A stretch of DNA of 64,000 bases from Halalkalibacillus halophilus DSM 18494. GTDB lineage: Bacteria > Bacillota > Bacilli > Bacillales > Alkalibacillaceae. The stretch covers positions 418,217 to 482,216 of the forward strand of contig NZ_AUHI01000004.1 in assembly GCF_000423105.1 (NCBI RefSeq), written 5' to 3'. The position numbers and the translations under genes are program-made. The notes under the pieces were generated by a model. The model was not told the DNA's origin. It searched no databases and worked only from the letters and a program-made list of their open reading frames with translations. Below, in pieces: positions 16,010-24,586 of the stretch (position 1 is the first letter of the stretch; each line of letters starts with the position of its first letter).

Positions 16010-16969
16010 TTATACAGCTACTGGCGCTTTGATAGCGGGATGTGGCTCATACCCAATAAGTTTGATGTCTTCTAATTCGAAGTCAAATAAGCTGTCCACA
16101 TTTTTGTTTAACTCAAGTTGAGGTAAAGTTTTTACATTTCTAGATAACTGTTCTTCTACTTGATGGAAATGATTGTGATATATGTGTGCATCGCCTAATG
16201 TATGAATGAATTCGCCTACTTCTAAATCGCATTCATGTGCAATTAAATGTGTTAATAGCGCGTAACTAGCAATGTTAAATGGAATACCTAGAAAAAGGTC
16301 GCCACTACGTTGATATAATTGACAAGAAAGCTTTCCATCTTGAACATAGAATTGGAATAAAGTATGGCATGGTGGTAGCGCCATCGACGGTATATCTTCT
16401 GGGTTCCAGGCGGTAACAATTAACCTTCTAGAATCTGGATTATTCTTAATGTCATATATTACTTGATTAATTTGATCAATCGTATCTCCTTGTTGTGTCT
16501 GCCAATGTCGCCACTGCTTTCCATATACATCACCAAGGTGTCCAAAATCTTCTGAGAATTGATCATCACTCAAAATCTTTTCCTTAAATATTTTCATTTG
16601 CTCTTGATACAGTTTATTAAACGCCTCGTCCGATTGCGAGCGTCTTCCAAAATCCTTCATGTCAGGCCCATCATAAGACTCACTTTCGGTCCAATTTTTA
16701 AAAGCCCACTCATTCCAAATATTATTATTATGTTGAAGTAAATACCTAATATTCGTATCACCTTTTAAAAACCACAGCAATTCACTTACGATTAACTTAA
16801 ATGGAACTTTTTTTGTTGTTAGGAGTGGGAATCCTTCTGTTAAATCAAAACGCATTTGGTGTCCGAATAACGAACGAGTCCCTACTCCAGTTCGGTCAGA
16901 ACGGTCCTTCCCTTCCTTCATCACATGCTGACATAGCTGTAAATATGTATTTTCACTTGTTTGGATCAT
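16010..16969 (-). CDS. thyA: Thymidylate synthase (long ThyA form)
   Basis: Methylates dUMP to dTMP using methylenetetrahydrofolate. The catalytic Cys is in ALPPCHT, followed by LSCQLYQRSGDLFLGIPFN and the C-terminal substrate residues. At 319 residues it has the roughly 50-residue insertion (about 75-140) of the Lactobacillus casei type, rather than the 264-residue short form. The ATG at 16969 was chosen because GGAGGTG lies 5 bases upstream; an earlier ATG nine codons before would make that ribosome site coding. First gene of thyA-dfrA. Confidence 0.96.
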   Translation of the reverse strand: MIQTSENTYLQLCQHVMKEGKDRSDRTGVGTRSLFGHQMRFDLTEGFPLLTTKKVPFKLIVSELLWFLKGDTNIRYLLQHNNNIWNEWAFKNWTESESYDGPDMKDFGRRSQSDEAFNKLYQEQMKIFKEKILSDDQFSEDFGHLGDVYGKQWRHWQTQQGDTIDQINQVIYDIKNNPDSRRLIVTAWNPEDIPSMALPPCHTLFQFYVQDGKLSCQLYQRSGDLFLGIPFNIASYALLTHLIAHECDLEVGEFIHTLGDAHIYHNHFHQVEEQLSRNVKTLPQLELNKNVDSLFDFELEDIKLIGYEPHPAIKAPVAV

Positions 16970-17073
16970 ATGAGCACCTCCAAAAAATTTACGCATAATA
17001 TTTACTTCAGTTTAATACACTTCTTTATAGATTAAAAGATTATTATCTTTCTATTTTATCGGAGGGATTCCAT

Positions 17074-18204
17074 ATGAATACTTACAAACGAGCAAAACCT
17101 ATACTCCTTACAGCCATGGCAGGAAGCTTAGCACTTAGTTCTCCTTTTGTTTTCCATTTACCTGTTGATGCTTATGCAAAAGAACAGTTAAAGGAAGCTT
17201 CGAAGCTAAAGTATGGAGACATGGGAGAGGCTGTTGTCACATTACACCGCAAACTTAAAATTGCTAAATACTATCCAGGAAATCAATCTGATAAATATAA
17301 TGTCCTTACAGAATATGCGATTAAGCAATTTCAAATAGCCCATCAAGATCATGTTACCGGGGAAATTGATGAGGATCTGTTACTGTTACTTGATCGTGTT
17401 GTAGAAAAGGAACTTACCAGGGTTGTTGATGAAAATATAGAAAATATTTATTACGATGATCACAGTTTAGCCGTAAAAAAAGTACAACAAGCATTAAAGG
17501 ACTTAGGGATTTATAGTGGAAAAATAGATGGGTATGTTAGGGACGATTTGAAATACACTCTTATGTATTATAATAATATTCAAAATAAGGATTTTGATTT
17601 GCACAGACTGCAATTAAACCGTCCCGTGCAGATTACCACTGTAGAACCACAAGAGGAAGAAGTGGAAACTCATTCAAGTTCCACGGAAGAAGACATAGTT
17701 CAAGCTTCCAGTACTAGTGAACAAGATATTGTTCATACTACTGTCTCCTCCTCCCAAGATGAAGATGAGGATACTTCTATTGAAGAAAATAATTCTCAAC
17801 AATCTACTGAAATCACAGAGCCATCTGAGGAAGAAAAATCGGTAACTAGTCATTCAACTATTACACACACTGCACGAAGTTACATTGGTTCTCCATATCA
17901 ATGGGGTGGGACTTCCCCATCTGGATTTGATTGTAGTGGATTTTTACAATATGTGTACGCAAGCCACGGAAAATCAATGCCCCGAACAGTTAGCGATATG
18001 TGGAATGCGACTTCTCCAATGGCACAGCCATCTATTGGACATTTAGTATTCTTTGAAACGTATAAACCAGGCCCGTCCCACGCCGGGATTTATATAGGAG
18101 ACGGAAACTTTATTCATGCAGGTTCCAGTAATGGAGTTGTTATTAGTAATTTAAGTGAATCATACTGGCAATCAAAGTTTATTGGAGCTAGGTTAGTTCA
18201 TTAA
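17074..18204 (+). CDS. Secreted NlpC/P60 endopeptidase with peptidoglycan-binding repeats
   Basis: A cell wall hydrolase that should cleave stem peptides (gamma-D-Glu to diamino acid). A signal peptide (about 1-35, ending VDAYA) is followed by two PG_binding_1-like segments (about 45-110 and 125-175, KYGDMGEAVVTLHRKLKI and the HSLAVKKVQQALKDLGIYSG region). A long Ser/Glu/Thr-rich linker (about 190-258) leads to the NlpC/P60 domain. The catalytic Cys is in FDCSGF (about residue 288), the His in PSHAGIYIG (about 337), and a third polar residue in FIHAGS. GGAGGG precedes the ATG. Monocistronic. Confidence 0.92.
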   Translation: MNTYKRAKPILLTAMAGSLALSSPFVFHLPVDAYAKEQLKEASKLKYGDMGEAVVTLHRKLKIAKYYPGNQSDKYNVLTEYAIKQFQIAHQDHVTGEIDEDLLLLLDRVVEKELTRVVDENIENIYYDDHSLAVKKVQQALKDLGIYSGKIDGYVRDDLKYTLMYYNNIQNKDFDLHRLQLNRPVQITTVEPQEEEVETHSSSTEEDIVQASSTSEQDIVHTTVSSSQDEDEDTSIEENNSQQSTEITEPSEEEKSVTSHSTITHTARSYIGSPYQWGGTSPSGFDCSGFLQYVYASHGKSMPRTVSDMWNATSPMAQPSIGHLVFFETYKPGPSHAGIYIGDGNFIHAGSSNGVVISNLSESYWQSKFIGARLVH

Positions 18205-18243
18205 TGTTTAATTTGTTATAAGTTATCAGATTAATCATATAAC

Positions 18244-18272
18244 TTGACGATAATTTTGGCAGTTAGTATACT
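18244..18272 (+). promoter_or_regulatory. Strong SigA-type promoter ahead of the csp leader
   Basis: TTGACG at 18244-18249 and TATACT at 18267-18272 are separated by exactly 17 bases. Transcription would start near 18279, about 160 bases before the cold-shock start codon, and would run into the hairpin at 18308-18374. Confidence 0.7.
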
Positions 18273-18307
18273 TAAAGTGCAATAAGATGTGAAGAATCAT
18301 AAGCTTT

Positions 18308-18374
18308 CAGGTAACTTCTATCGAAGTGAAGATGCACTTGTGATCTTTCATTTTAGTAGAAGTTACCTGTTTTT
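18308..18374 (+). promoter_or_regulatory. Terminator-like hairpin in the csp leader (attenuator or small RNA)
   Basis: A perfect 13-bp stem (CAGGTAACTTCTA with TAGAAGTTACCTG) closes a 35-base interior that can form a second helix (TGAAGAT with ATCTTTCA, one bulge). It is followed at once by TTTTTAT. The position, about 30 bases after the predicted start site and 64 before the cold-shock gene, allows a premature terminator, a cold-responsive leader, or the end of a small RNA of about 95 bases. It could alternatively terminate the upstream NlpC gene. Confidence 0.6.
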
Positions 18375-18437
18375 ATGTCTTAACATTTTATTTGTGAAAT
18401 ACCACCTGTAAGGTGAAAGTTTTTAGGAGGATTTATC

Positions 18438-18638
18438 ATGCAAAATGGTGTAGTAAAATGGTTTAATGCAGAAAAAGGGTATGGCTTCATTCAGGTAGAA
18501 GGTGGAGACGATGTATTCGTACACTACTCTGCTCTAAATCAAGACGGCTTCAAAACTTTAGACGAAGGTCAAGAAGTGGAATTTGAAGTAGTTGAAGGCG
18601 ATCGTGGACCGCAAGCTTCAAACGTTAATAAAAAATAA
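18438..18638 (+). CDS. Cold-shock protein (CspB/CspD type)
   Basis: A 66-residue single-stranded RNA and DNA-binding protein of OB fold. RNP-1 (KGYGFIQV) and RNP-2 (VFVHYSAL) are intact, and length is standard. It acts as an RNA chaperone in the cytoplasm. The ribosome site TTAGGAGG is very strong. It has its own promoter and structured leader and a terminator, so it is an independent unit. Which of the csp paralogues it corresponds to cannot be said. Confidence 0.97.
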   Translation: MQNGVVKWFNAEKGYGFIQVEGGDDVFVHYSALNQDGFKTLDEGQEVEFEVVEGDRGPQASNVNKK

Positions 18639-18657
18639 TAGAAAAAACCATATGAAT

Positions 18658-18689
18658 GGGCAGCCAGAATAAATGGCTGCCTTTTTTTG
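18658..18689 (+). terminator. Rho-independent terminator after csp
   Basis: GGGCAGCCA pairs with TGGCTGCC across a 7-base loop, followed by seven T. Confidence 0.92.
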
Positions 18690-18698
18690 TACAGATAT

Positions 18699-19076
18699 TT
18701 ACTGACAGACATACTCTGCTAGTACTGATTGTACTTTGTAAATATTGAGTTGCTTGTTGAAAGTTTTTTCAATCGGTGCTGAATTTCCTGAAATCCAAAT
18801 TTTCATTTCAGCATCTAAATCAAACGTACCCGCTGTTTCAATTAAGAAGTGAGATATATTTTTGTAAGGGACGGAATGATATTCGGATTTCTTCCCAGTT
18901 ACTCCTTGCTTATCTATTAGAATCAAACGCTTGTTTGTAAAAACAAATAAATCTCTTACAAGTTTATATGCGTGTTCAACTTGTTCAGAACTTGTTAATA
19001 GCTCCCCTATCTCCTGTTCAACTTTTAGAGCATCTACTTCTGATGCGTTATTCATCATACCGTCAAAAATCCCCAT
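18699..19076 (-). CDS. Bacterial PH-domain protein
   Basis: A 125-residue protein of the bacterial pleckstrin-homology type (bPH). A short N-terminal helix is followed by beta strands with the family pattern LFVFTNKRLILIDKQG and YKNISHFLIETAG, and a C-terminal helix. The family forms oligomeric rings; its function is not established. It has no signal or membrane segment. AGGGGGA lies upstream of the ATG. It converges on csp and is transcribed alone. Confidence 0.82.
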   Translation of the reverse strand: MGIFDGMMNNASEVDALKVEQEIGELLTSSEQVEHAYKLVRDLFVFTNKRLILIDKQGVTGKKSEYHSVPYKNISHFLIETAGTFDLDAEMKIWISGNSAPIEKTFNKQLNIYKVQSVLAEYVCQ

Positions 19077-19228
19077 TTTCAGTCCCCCTAATATTAACTT
19101 TAAATTATATTATAATACACTATTAGTAAAGATTAAAAAGTTCAAACATAATAGATTACATTTCACTTATCATAAAAATTCCTTGTTGCTATTTGTCTTT
19201 AATAGTAATAAGATATACGTTGTGTGAA

Positions 19229-19268
19229 ACGCAGTTCGCAAAATCCTGCGCTATCAAAACTAAGGAGA
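19229..19268 (+). promoter_or_regulatory. PreQ1-I riboswitch
   Basis: P1 pairs CGCAG (19230-19234) with CTGCG (19246-19250) around a TTCGCAAAAT loop. The A-rich tail ends ATCAAAACTAAGG, as in class I preQ1 aptamers, and the AAGGAG ribosome site of the next gene lies inside or beside the pseudoknot strand. Ligand binding would therefore block translation. The downstream gene is a queuosine-precursor transporter, which fits independently. Confidence 0.85.
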
Positions 19269-19275
19269 TGATGAT

Positions 19276-19950
19276 ATGCCAAATGAATTTTTATGGTTAA
19301 TTTTTGCATTGGTGAATTTTGCTTTGATTTTATTAATTTACCGTCTGTTCGGTAAAAGTGGTTTGTTAGTTTGGATTGGAATGTCGACCGTAGTTGCAAA
19401 TATTCAAGTTCTTAAAATGGTTGAACTCTTTGGAGTCACAGCGACTTTAGGAAATATTATATACGGGTCGATCTTTCTAGCAACCGATATTATTAATGAG
19501 AAATATGGGAAAAAAGAAGCTAGAAAAGCTGTATGGTTAGGTTTTTTCACCTTAATAACTATGACGGTGCTCATGCAGTTTGCTATTCGATTTCAACCTG
19601 CAGAGAGTGATTTAGTAAATGAGTCACTCCAAACTATATTTGACCTTGTTCCACAAGTAGCCGCTGGTAGTTTGTTAGCCTACATTGTTAGCCAAAATTT
19701 AGATGTATGGATATTCGCTAAATTAAAACAGAAATATGCCTCAGATAAATTTTTATGGTTACGAAACAATGTCAGTTCTATGATCAGTCAATTGGTTGAT
19801 ACTGCAATCTTTTGTACGATTGCGTTTTGGCATTTATTGACTTCTGATTTTACCATTTGGTTGCAAATATTTATTTCAACGTACTTAATCAAGTTCATTG
19901 TCTCAGCACTTGATACACCGTTTATGTATTTAGCAAAACGATTTAAATAA
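19276..19950 (+). CDS. Queuosine precursor transporter (YhhQ/VUT family)
   Basis: An integral membrane protein of 224 residues with about six membrane segments and the conserved ATDIINEKYGKKEARKAV motif of the YhhQ (DUF165) family, which imports preQ0/preQ1 for queuosine in tRNA. The C-terminal SALDTPFMYL is also typical. A preQ1-I riboswitch lies directly upstream, so expression should fall when preQ1 is plentiful. No other queuosine gene is nearby; it is a single-gene unit with a terminator. Confidence 0.92.
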   Translation: MPNEFLWLIFALVNFALILLIYRLFGKSGLLVWIGMSTVVANIQVLKMVELFGVTATLGNIIYGSIFLATDIINEKYGKKEARKAVWLGFFTLITMTVLMQFAIRFQPAESDLVNESLQTIFDLVPQVAAGSLLAYIVSQNLDVWIFAKLKQKYASDKFLWLRNNVSSMISQLVDTAIFCTIAFWHLLTSDFTIWLQIFISTYLIKFIVSALDTPFMYLAKRFK

Positions 19951-19993
19951 AAGGAAGGTCCGCGCTTTATCATAAGTGCAGGCCTTCCTTTTA
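19949..19993. terminator. Bidirectional terminator after the queuosine precursor transporter
   Basis: AAAAGGAAGG pairs with CCTTCCTTTT, with extra pairing inside the loop, between two convergent genes. Confidence 0.88.
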
Positions 19994-20003
19994 TATTTAG
20001 AGA

Positions 20004-20834
20004 TTAAAATGTTTCCACTTTATTTTTGTCATTTGTAATCCAATCACTAAAGCTACCTACGTATAGCTTCACACTTTTGAAGCCTACACTCCACAAGCCA
20101 ATCACATTAGGTACAGCAGTGACTCCTGAGCCACAATAGACAATCACTTCTTTATTCTTATCTAAATTAGAGAAGCGGCTTTCTAGTTCTGATACTTCCT
20201 TAAACATTCCTTTTCTATCCATTAATTCCTGCCAATCATAATTAATTGCGTTCGGAATATGTCCTGCTTTTTGATCGATTGGTTCATATTCGCCCCGGTA
20301 TCTTTCTGGGCTACGTGAATCAAGAAGATAACAAGTAGAAGTTTGAGTAGCAAACTGTACCTCTTCTTGTGTGGCTAACATGTTTTTGTTTACTTGATAG
20401 TCTCCATACTCACTTTTAGGAGAATGAGCTACATTTCCTTTTTCCATAGGGTATCCAAGTTTTACCCATTCTTGCCATCCACCATTTAATAAATAGGCAT
20501 TTTCGTGATCAGTATATTGAAGCATCCAATAAAACCTAGATGCAAAAGCAAGGTTTTCATCATAAACGATTACCTTGGTATCTTTGTCAATCCCATTGTT
20601 TTTTAAAAACTCAATAAATGAATTTAATTCAGGTAACGGATGTCTCCCCCCTGTTTCCTTTACTTCTCCACTTAGGTCTTTTTCTAAATCAGCATAAATA
20701 GCTTGAGGTAAATGTCCATGTAAATAACTATGTTTTCCTTGTTCTGGTTCACCTAATTGAAATCGACAGTCTACACAAATTATTTTTTCATGTTTTATCA
20801 TTTCAAATGCTTCCATTGCTGATATTAACATCAT
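20004..20834 (-). CDS. Two-domain rhodanese (thiosulfate/3-mercaptopyruvate sulfurtransferase)
   Basis: Transfers sulfur from thiosulfate or mercaptopyruvate to an acceptor. Two rhodanese domains are present (about 1-130 and 145-276). The C-terminal one has the active loop CGSGVTA with the catalytic Cys, the N-terminal one is the inactive half (VYDENLAFASRFYW). The CGSGVT loop favours the mercaptopyruvate type, though substrate choice is uncertain. GGGGAGA precedes the ATG. It follows the methyltransferase gene by only 11 bases, so it is the last gene of the PKS III unit; its link to that pathway is not known. Confidence 0.9.
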   Translation of the reverse strand: MMLISAMEAFEMIKHEKIICVDCRFQLGEPEQGKHSYLHGHLPQAIYADLEKDLSGEVKETGGRHPLPELNSFIEFLKNNGIDKDTKVIVYDENLAFASRFYWMLQYTDHENAYLLNGGWQEWVKLGYPMEKGNVAHSPKSEYGDYQVNKNMLATQEEVQFATQTSTCYLLDSRSPERYRGEYEPIDQKAGHIPNAINYDWQELMDRKGMFKEVSELESRFSNLDKNKEVIVYCGSGVTAVPNVIGLWSVGFKSVKLYVGSFSDWITNDKNKVETF

Positions 20835-20845
20835 TCTCTCCCCTT

Positions 20846-21355
20846 TTATGGATCTTTTAATGCTTTAAGTGCATGGTTCTCCATAGGTATTCTTTTGGTT
20901 AGAAGTATTAAGTGTAGTAACGAAAATAAAATAGCAGTGTAGTAGGCATGAAATAATAGTGGAATAACTATCAATTCTGCTAATACGATCCAATAGTTTG
21001 GATGACTAATCCATTTGTAAATACCGCTTTTTACTCTTGTTTCATTTGGGTTCACAATAATTTTTGTATTCCAAGCTCTTCCTAATGAACCTATTACCCA
21101 AAGCCTCAGAAGTTGTAAAATGAGAAATAGGATAAAATAAATGAGAAACACATCAGATTCTAAACGATGGAAATAAAAGCTTTCGAAGAGGATAAAAAAT
21201 AAAAAGCCTACGTGTACAATGATAAACCATTTATAATATGGGTCATGTACTTTAATACCGCCGTGAGCTAACTGATATTTTTCATTACTTTTGGCAAGCT
21301 TCAATTCAATTAATCGTTGAATGACTAAATAGATCCAAATAAATATATAAATCAT
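20846..21355 (-). CDS. bpsB: Isoprenylcysteine carboxyl methyltransferase-family membrane O-methyltransferase (BpsB/YpbQ)
   Basis: A 169-residue membrane protein with four or five segments and the ICMT-family C-terminal motif, here VKSGIYKWISHPNYW. In B. subtilis the neighbour of the type III polyketide synthase, BpsB (YpbQ), methylates alkylpyrones to methyl ethers. The same pairing is seen here: its ATG overlaps the PKS stop by four bases (ATGA), so the two are translated together. Function is assigned from this conserved pairing as much as from sequence. Confidence 0.85.
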   Translation of the reverse strand: MIYIFIWIYLVIQRLIELKLAKSNEKYQLAHGGIKVHDPYYKWFIIVHVGFLFFILFESFYFHRLESDVFLIYFILFLILQLLRLWVIGSLGRAWNTKIIVNPNETRVKSGIYKWISHPNYWIVLAELIVIPLLFHAYYTAILFSLLHLILLTKRIPMENHALKALKDP

Positions 21356-22410
21356 TCGATTTCCTGCTTTAACAAAAGTATTTCAGAGGAAAACCCTGGA
21401 CCTAAAGCTGTAATTATGTGGTTGGCATTTTGTTTAGTTGTTTTTTCTATAAATTCTCTTAAAACAAACAAAACAGTTGATGAAGACATATTACCATAAT
21501 TTTTTAATACATTACGCGAATACTGTATTTTAGTATTATCATTTATAATTGATTGAATTTCATCTAATATTTTTCTTCCTCCTGGATGTGCAATAAAGGT
21601 GTGGATCTCCTCTAATTCAATGCCGTGTTTGGAGAAAAATTCTAATAGATGACTATACCAAAATGATGGAATAAGTTTAGGGATTTTAACATCAAATACA
21701 ACATGAAATCCGTTGTCTTTCACTTCCCAACCCATGACATCTAATGAATCTTCTTTTATTAAACTAGTTGAATCAATTATACAAAAGGAAGATTTCACAG
21801 CAAGTGGATGCTCACAACCTAAAAGAAGTACTGCTGCTGCTCCATCTGCAAAGATAGAAGCTCCTACGATATCTTTAATCTTCAAATTCTCCTTATGAAA
21901 TGCGACTGAAGACAATTCTATAGTTGTAAGTAAAACACACTTGTCTGGAAATGCTTTTAAGTACTGATAAGATCTTGATAAGCCAATAGCTCCTCCAGCA
22001 CACCCTAATCCAAATAAAGGTATGCGGTCAACATTATTCCGTAATGGTATTTTATTTATTAAAATTGCATCAAGTGTTGGAGTTAATATTCCAGTACTTG
22101 AAACAGATACTATACAATCAACTTGATCATAAGTTAGAGGAGATCCTTTGAAACAATCGATTATTGATTTTGTGACTAACTCTATAGCTTTTACTTTATA
22201 TATATCATTTCTAGCTTGCAAGTTATTGTCTTGCTTTAACCAATCTGTAGAAACCGCAAAATATCGCTGAGTGATTGCAGGATCATCAAAAACAGATAAG
22301 TACTTATTTTGCTTTTTATTTCTAACATATGGTTTAATAAATTGTTTAACCTCTGTTTGGTTAAGACAATTTTCAGGTACTGATGTTCCGATTGAAGAAA
22401 TATATGCCAT
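21352..22410 (-). CDS. bpsA: Type III polyketide synthase (BpsA/BcsA, alkylpyrone synthase)
   Basis: A chalcone-synthase-family homodimeric enzyme of 352 residues that condenses a fatty acyl starter with malonyl-CoA. The catalytic triad is complete: C137 in GLGCAGG, H275 in FIAHPGG, and N307 in NYGNMSS. B. subtilis BpsA makes triketide alkylpyrones and alkylresorcinol-type lipids from long acyl-CoAs; the same product class is inferred here. It lies in the order SDR - bpsA - bpsB - rhodanese on one strand. Confidence 0.9.
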   Translation of the reverse strand: MAYISSIGTSVPENCLNQTEVKQFIKPYVRNKKQNKYLSVFDDPAITQRYFAVSTDWLKQDNNLQARNDIYKVKAIELVTKSIIDCFKGSPLTYDQVDCIVSVSSTGILTPTLDAILINKIPLRNNVDRIPLFGLGCAGGAIGLSRSYQYLKAFPDKCVLLTTIELSSVAFHKENLKIKDIVGASIFADGAAAVLLLGCEHPLAVKSSFCIIDSTSLIKEDSLDVMGWEVKDNGFHVVFDVKIPKLIPSFWYSHLLEFFSKHGIELEEIHTFIAHPGGRKILDEIQSIINDNTKIQYSRNVLKNYGNMSSSTVLFVLREFIEKTTKQNANHIITALGPGFSSEILLLKQEIE

Positions 22411-22477
22411 GATTCCACCCTCTTATTGTTGTGTAAATAGGGTGCCACAAAGCTTGTGGATTTACTCTTATAAAAAT

Positions 22478-23257
22478 CTAGAATCCGTAAATAGTCATGC
22501 CTCCATCTACCATCAATGTTTGCCCAGAAACATAGTTACTAGCGTCTGATGCTAAAAATACAGCAGGACCAGCTATTTCGTTAAGTTCTCCCACTCGACC
22601 AAGTGGTGTGCGATCTTCGATTTCTTTGACATATCCCTCATTTTGGAGCAACTTTTCTGTTAGTGCAGTTGGGAAATACCAAGGACCAATTGCATTTACA
22701 CAAATTCCGTATTTTCCCCACTCTATGGCTAAAGTTTTTGTCATTTGTATCAAAGCCGCTTTTGTCATACCGTACACAACGCCTGTCCTTAAGCCGGTTT
22801 GTCCAGCTACAGAAGATATAGAAATAATTTTTCCAGGCTGATTTGAATTTTTTAGTTGTTTTGCAACATACTGACTTAGGAAGAATGCACTTTTCATATT
22901 CGTATCTATAATTTGAGACCATTCTTCTTCTGATACATTCAGAGCTTCTGATCGAATATTCATTCCTGCATTATTGACTAAAACGTTAATAGTTGTTTCT
23001 GGTAATTGATGATTGATTTGATCAATAATATTTTTATGGTTATTGACCGATTCATTTATAATCGACACCTCAGATCCAAAATCAGCTTCTAACTGAGATT
23101 TTAAGCTGTTTAAATCATCCTCTGAGCGAGCGACTAAAATTAAATTCGCACCAGCTTCTGCATAAGCAATACTAATTGCTCGACCTATTCCTTTAGTCGC
23201 TCCTGTAATTAAAGCTGTTTTTCCATCAAGTTTGAATGAAGGTAAATAAGTTTCCAT
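22478..23257 (-). CDS. Short-chain dehydrogenase/reductase (FabG/KduD-like)
   Basis: A classical SDR with TGATKGIG (about 18-25) for NAD(P) binding, NNAGMN, the catalytic Ser in ISSVAG and YxxxK in VYGMTKAAL, and the C-terminal SNYVSGQTLMVDGG. Length 259 fits. Substrate cannot be read from sequence; 3-oxoacyl-ACP or sugar-alcohol reduction are both possible. The ATG at 23257 has AGGAGG six bases upstream; an ATG two codons earlier abuts the site. It precedes the PKS III gene by 67 bases on the same strand. Confidence 0.85.
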   Translation of the reverse strand: METYLPSFKLDGKTALITGATKGIGRAISIAYAEAGANLILVARSEDDLNSLKSQLEADFGSEVSIINESVNNHKNIIDQINHQLPETTINVLVNNAGMNIRSEALNVSEEEWSQIIDTNMKSAFFLSQYVAKQLKNSNQPGKIISISSVAGQTGLRTGVVYGMTKAALIQMTKTLAIEWGKYGICVNAIGPWYFPTALTEKLLQNEGYVKEIEDRTPLGRVGELNEIAGPAVFLASDASNYVSGQTLMVDGGMTIYGF

Positions 23258-23281
23258 GATCATCCTCCTTTATTTTTTGTG

Positions 23282-23315
23282 AAAAAAGACTATTCATTTA
23301 AATCATGAATAGTCT
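23282..23315 (-). terminator. Rho-independent terminator after the rRNA methyltransferase gene
   Basis: On the minus strand GACTATTCAT pairs with ATGAATAGTC around a 7-base loop and is followed by TTTTTTC. It separates the methyltransferase gene from the SDR-PKS unit. Confidence 0.85.
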
Positions 23316-23362
23316 CTACATTAATAAAAGTTATATGGTGCATTGATTTGGTAAATAAATTG

Positions 23363-24496
23363 CTACAGCTTTTTCCCGAAGAATTGATAATAGTCTGTTC
23401 GAATAAAGCCGTTAAATAATTTTCTTTTTTTCGAAGCTTTTCTTCCATATAGTTTCTCAAAATCTGGGTGAGCAGTCATAATATAAACGCTCCAATGTGG
23501 ATTCTCTTTCATAATGGATCCAAGGGCTCTATACGTGTCCTCCACTTCATCCTCATCGCTTAACCGTTCCCCATAAGGCGGGTTACCGACTAAATAGCCT
23601 AAATCAGATTTAGGGTTCAAATCTTCTACTTGCATTTGCTTCCAATCAATTAAATCTGCTAAGCCTGCTTCCATCGCATTATCTTTTGAAATTTCAATAG
23701 CTTGATGGCTAATATCACTGCCCATTATACTTAAAGGCTGGTCATAGTTTGCAAGGTCTTCTGCTTCTTCTAAAGCTCTCTCCCAAATTTTTGGAGAAAT
23801 TTCTACCCAGTCCTCAGCAGCAAATTCGCGGTTGAATCCTGGTGCAATGTTTTGGCCAATAAGGGCTGCCTCAATGGGAATAGTGCCAGAACCACAGAAA
23901 GGATCTACGAATGGGTGATCCGGATTCCAGTTAGTTAGTTTTATTAAAGAGGCTGCAAGAGTTTCTTTTAAAGGTGCCTCTACTTGTGAAACACGATACC
24001 CTCGTTTGTGTAAGCCGGTTCCTGAAGTATCCATTGTAATCGTAACAGTGTCCTTTAAGATAGCCACTTCTACTTTATAACGCACACCCGTTTCTTCTAA
24101 TCGAGTATGGAGGGCATATTTTTCTTGTAATCTTGTTACTATCGCCTTTTTCACGATCGATTGGCAATCTGGTACAGAATATAGTTGTGATTTATGTGAT
24201 TTTCCAGTTACATGAATAAAAGCATCTTCCGGAATCCATTCTTCCCAAGGAATTTGCTTCGTTTGTTCGAATAACTCATCAAAACTCATTGCTTGAAATA
24301 CATCCATTTGAAGTTTGACTCGATCGGCAGTTCTTAACCATAGATTGGTTCTAGCGATCCCTTGTAAATCAGAAGTGAAAATGACCTTTCCATTTTCCGT
24401 CTGAACATCATGATAACCTAATGCTTTAACCTCATCCCTTACTAAGGACTCTAACCCCATTGCTGAAGTGGCTATTAGTGTAACTTCCTTTGACAA
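23363..24496 (-). CDS. THUMP-domain 23S rRNA N2-guanine methyltransferase (RlmL/YpsC-like)
   Basis: A SAM-dependent RNA methyltransferase with an N-terminal ferredoxin-like plus THUMP region (about 1-160) and a Rossmann methyltransferase domain. The latter has VDPFCGSGTIPIEAALI and the catalytic NPPYGERL. This matches B. subtilis YpsC and the N-terminal half of E. coli RlmL, which makes m2G2445 in 23S rRNA. I chose the TTG at 24496 because GGAAGGGTGA lies just upstream and the product then begins MSKEVTLIATSAMG as in relatives. Followed by a terminator. Confidence 0.9.
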   Translation of the reverse strand: MSKEVTLIATSAMGLESLVRDEVKALGYHDVQTENGKVIFTSDLQGIARTNLWLRTADRVKLQMDVFQAMSFDELFEQTKQIPWEEWIPEDAFIHVTGKSHKSQLYSVPDCQSIVKKAIVTRLQEKYALHTRLEETGVRYKVEVAILKDTVTITMDTSGTGLHKRGYRVSQVEAPLKETLAASLIKLTNWNPDHPFVDPFCGSGTIPIEAALIGQNIAPGFNREFAAEDWVEISPKIWERALEEAEDLANYDQPLSIMGSDISHQAIEISKDNAMEAGLADLIDWKQMQVEDLNPKSDLGYLVGNPPYGERLSDEDEVEDTYRALGSIMKENPHWSVYIMTAHPDFEKLYGRKASKKRKLFNGFIRTDYYQFFGKKL

Positions 24497-24586
24497 TCTA
24501 GTCACCCTTCCTATCAATCAACTAACTGTATTATTAAATTAACTATAAGATTATTATGTAAAGTAAAGCATAAGTAAGAAGTAACC

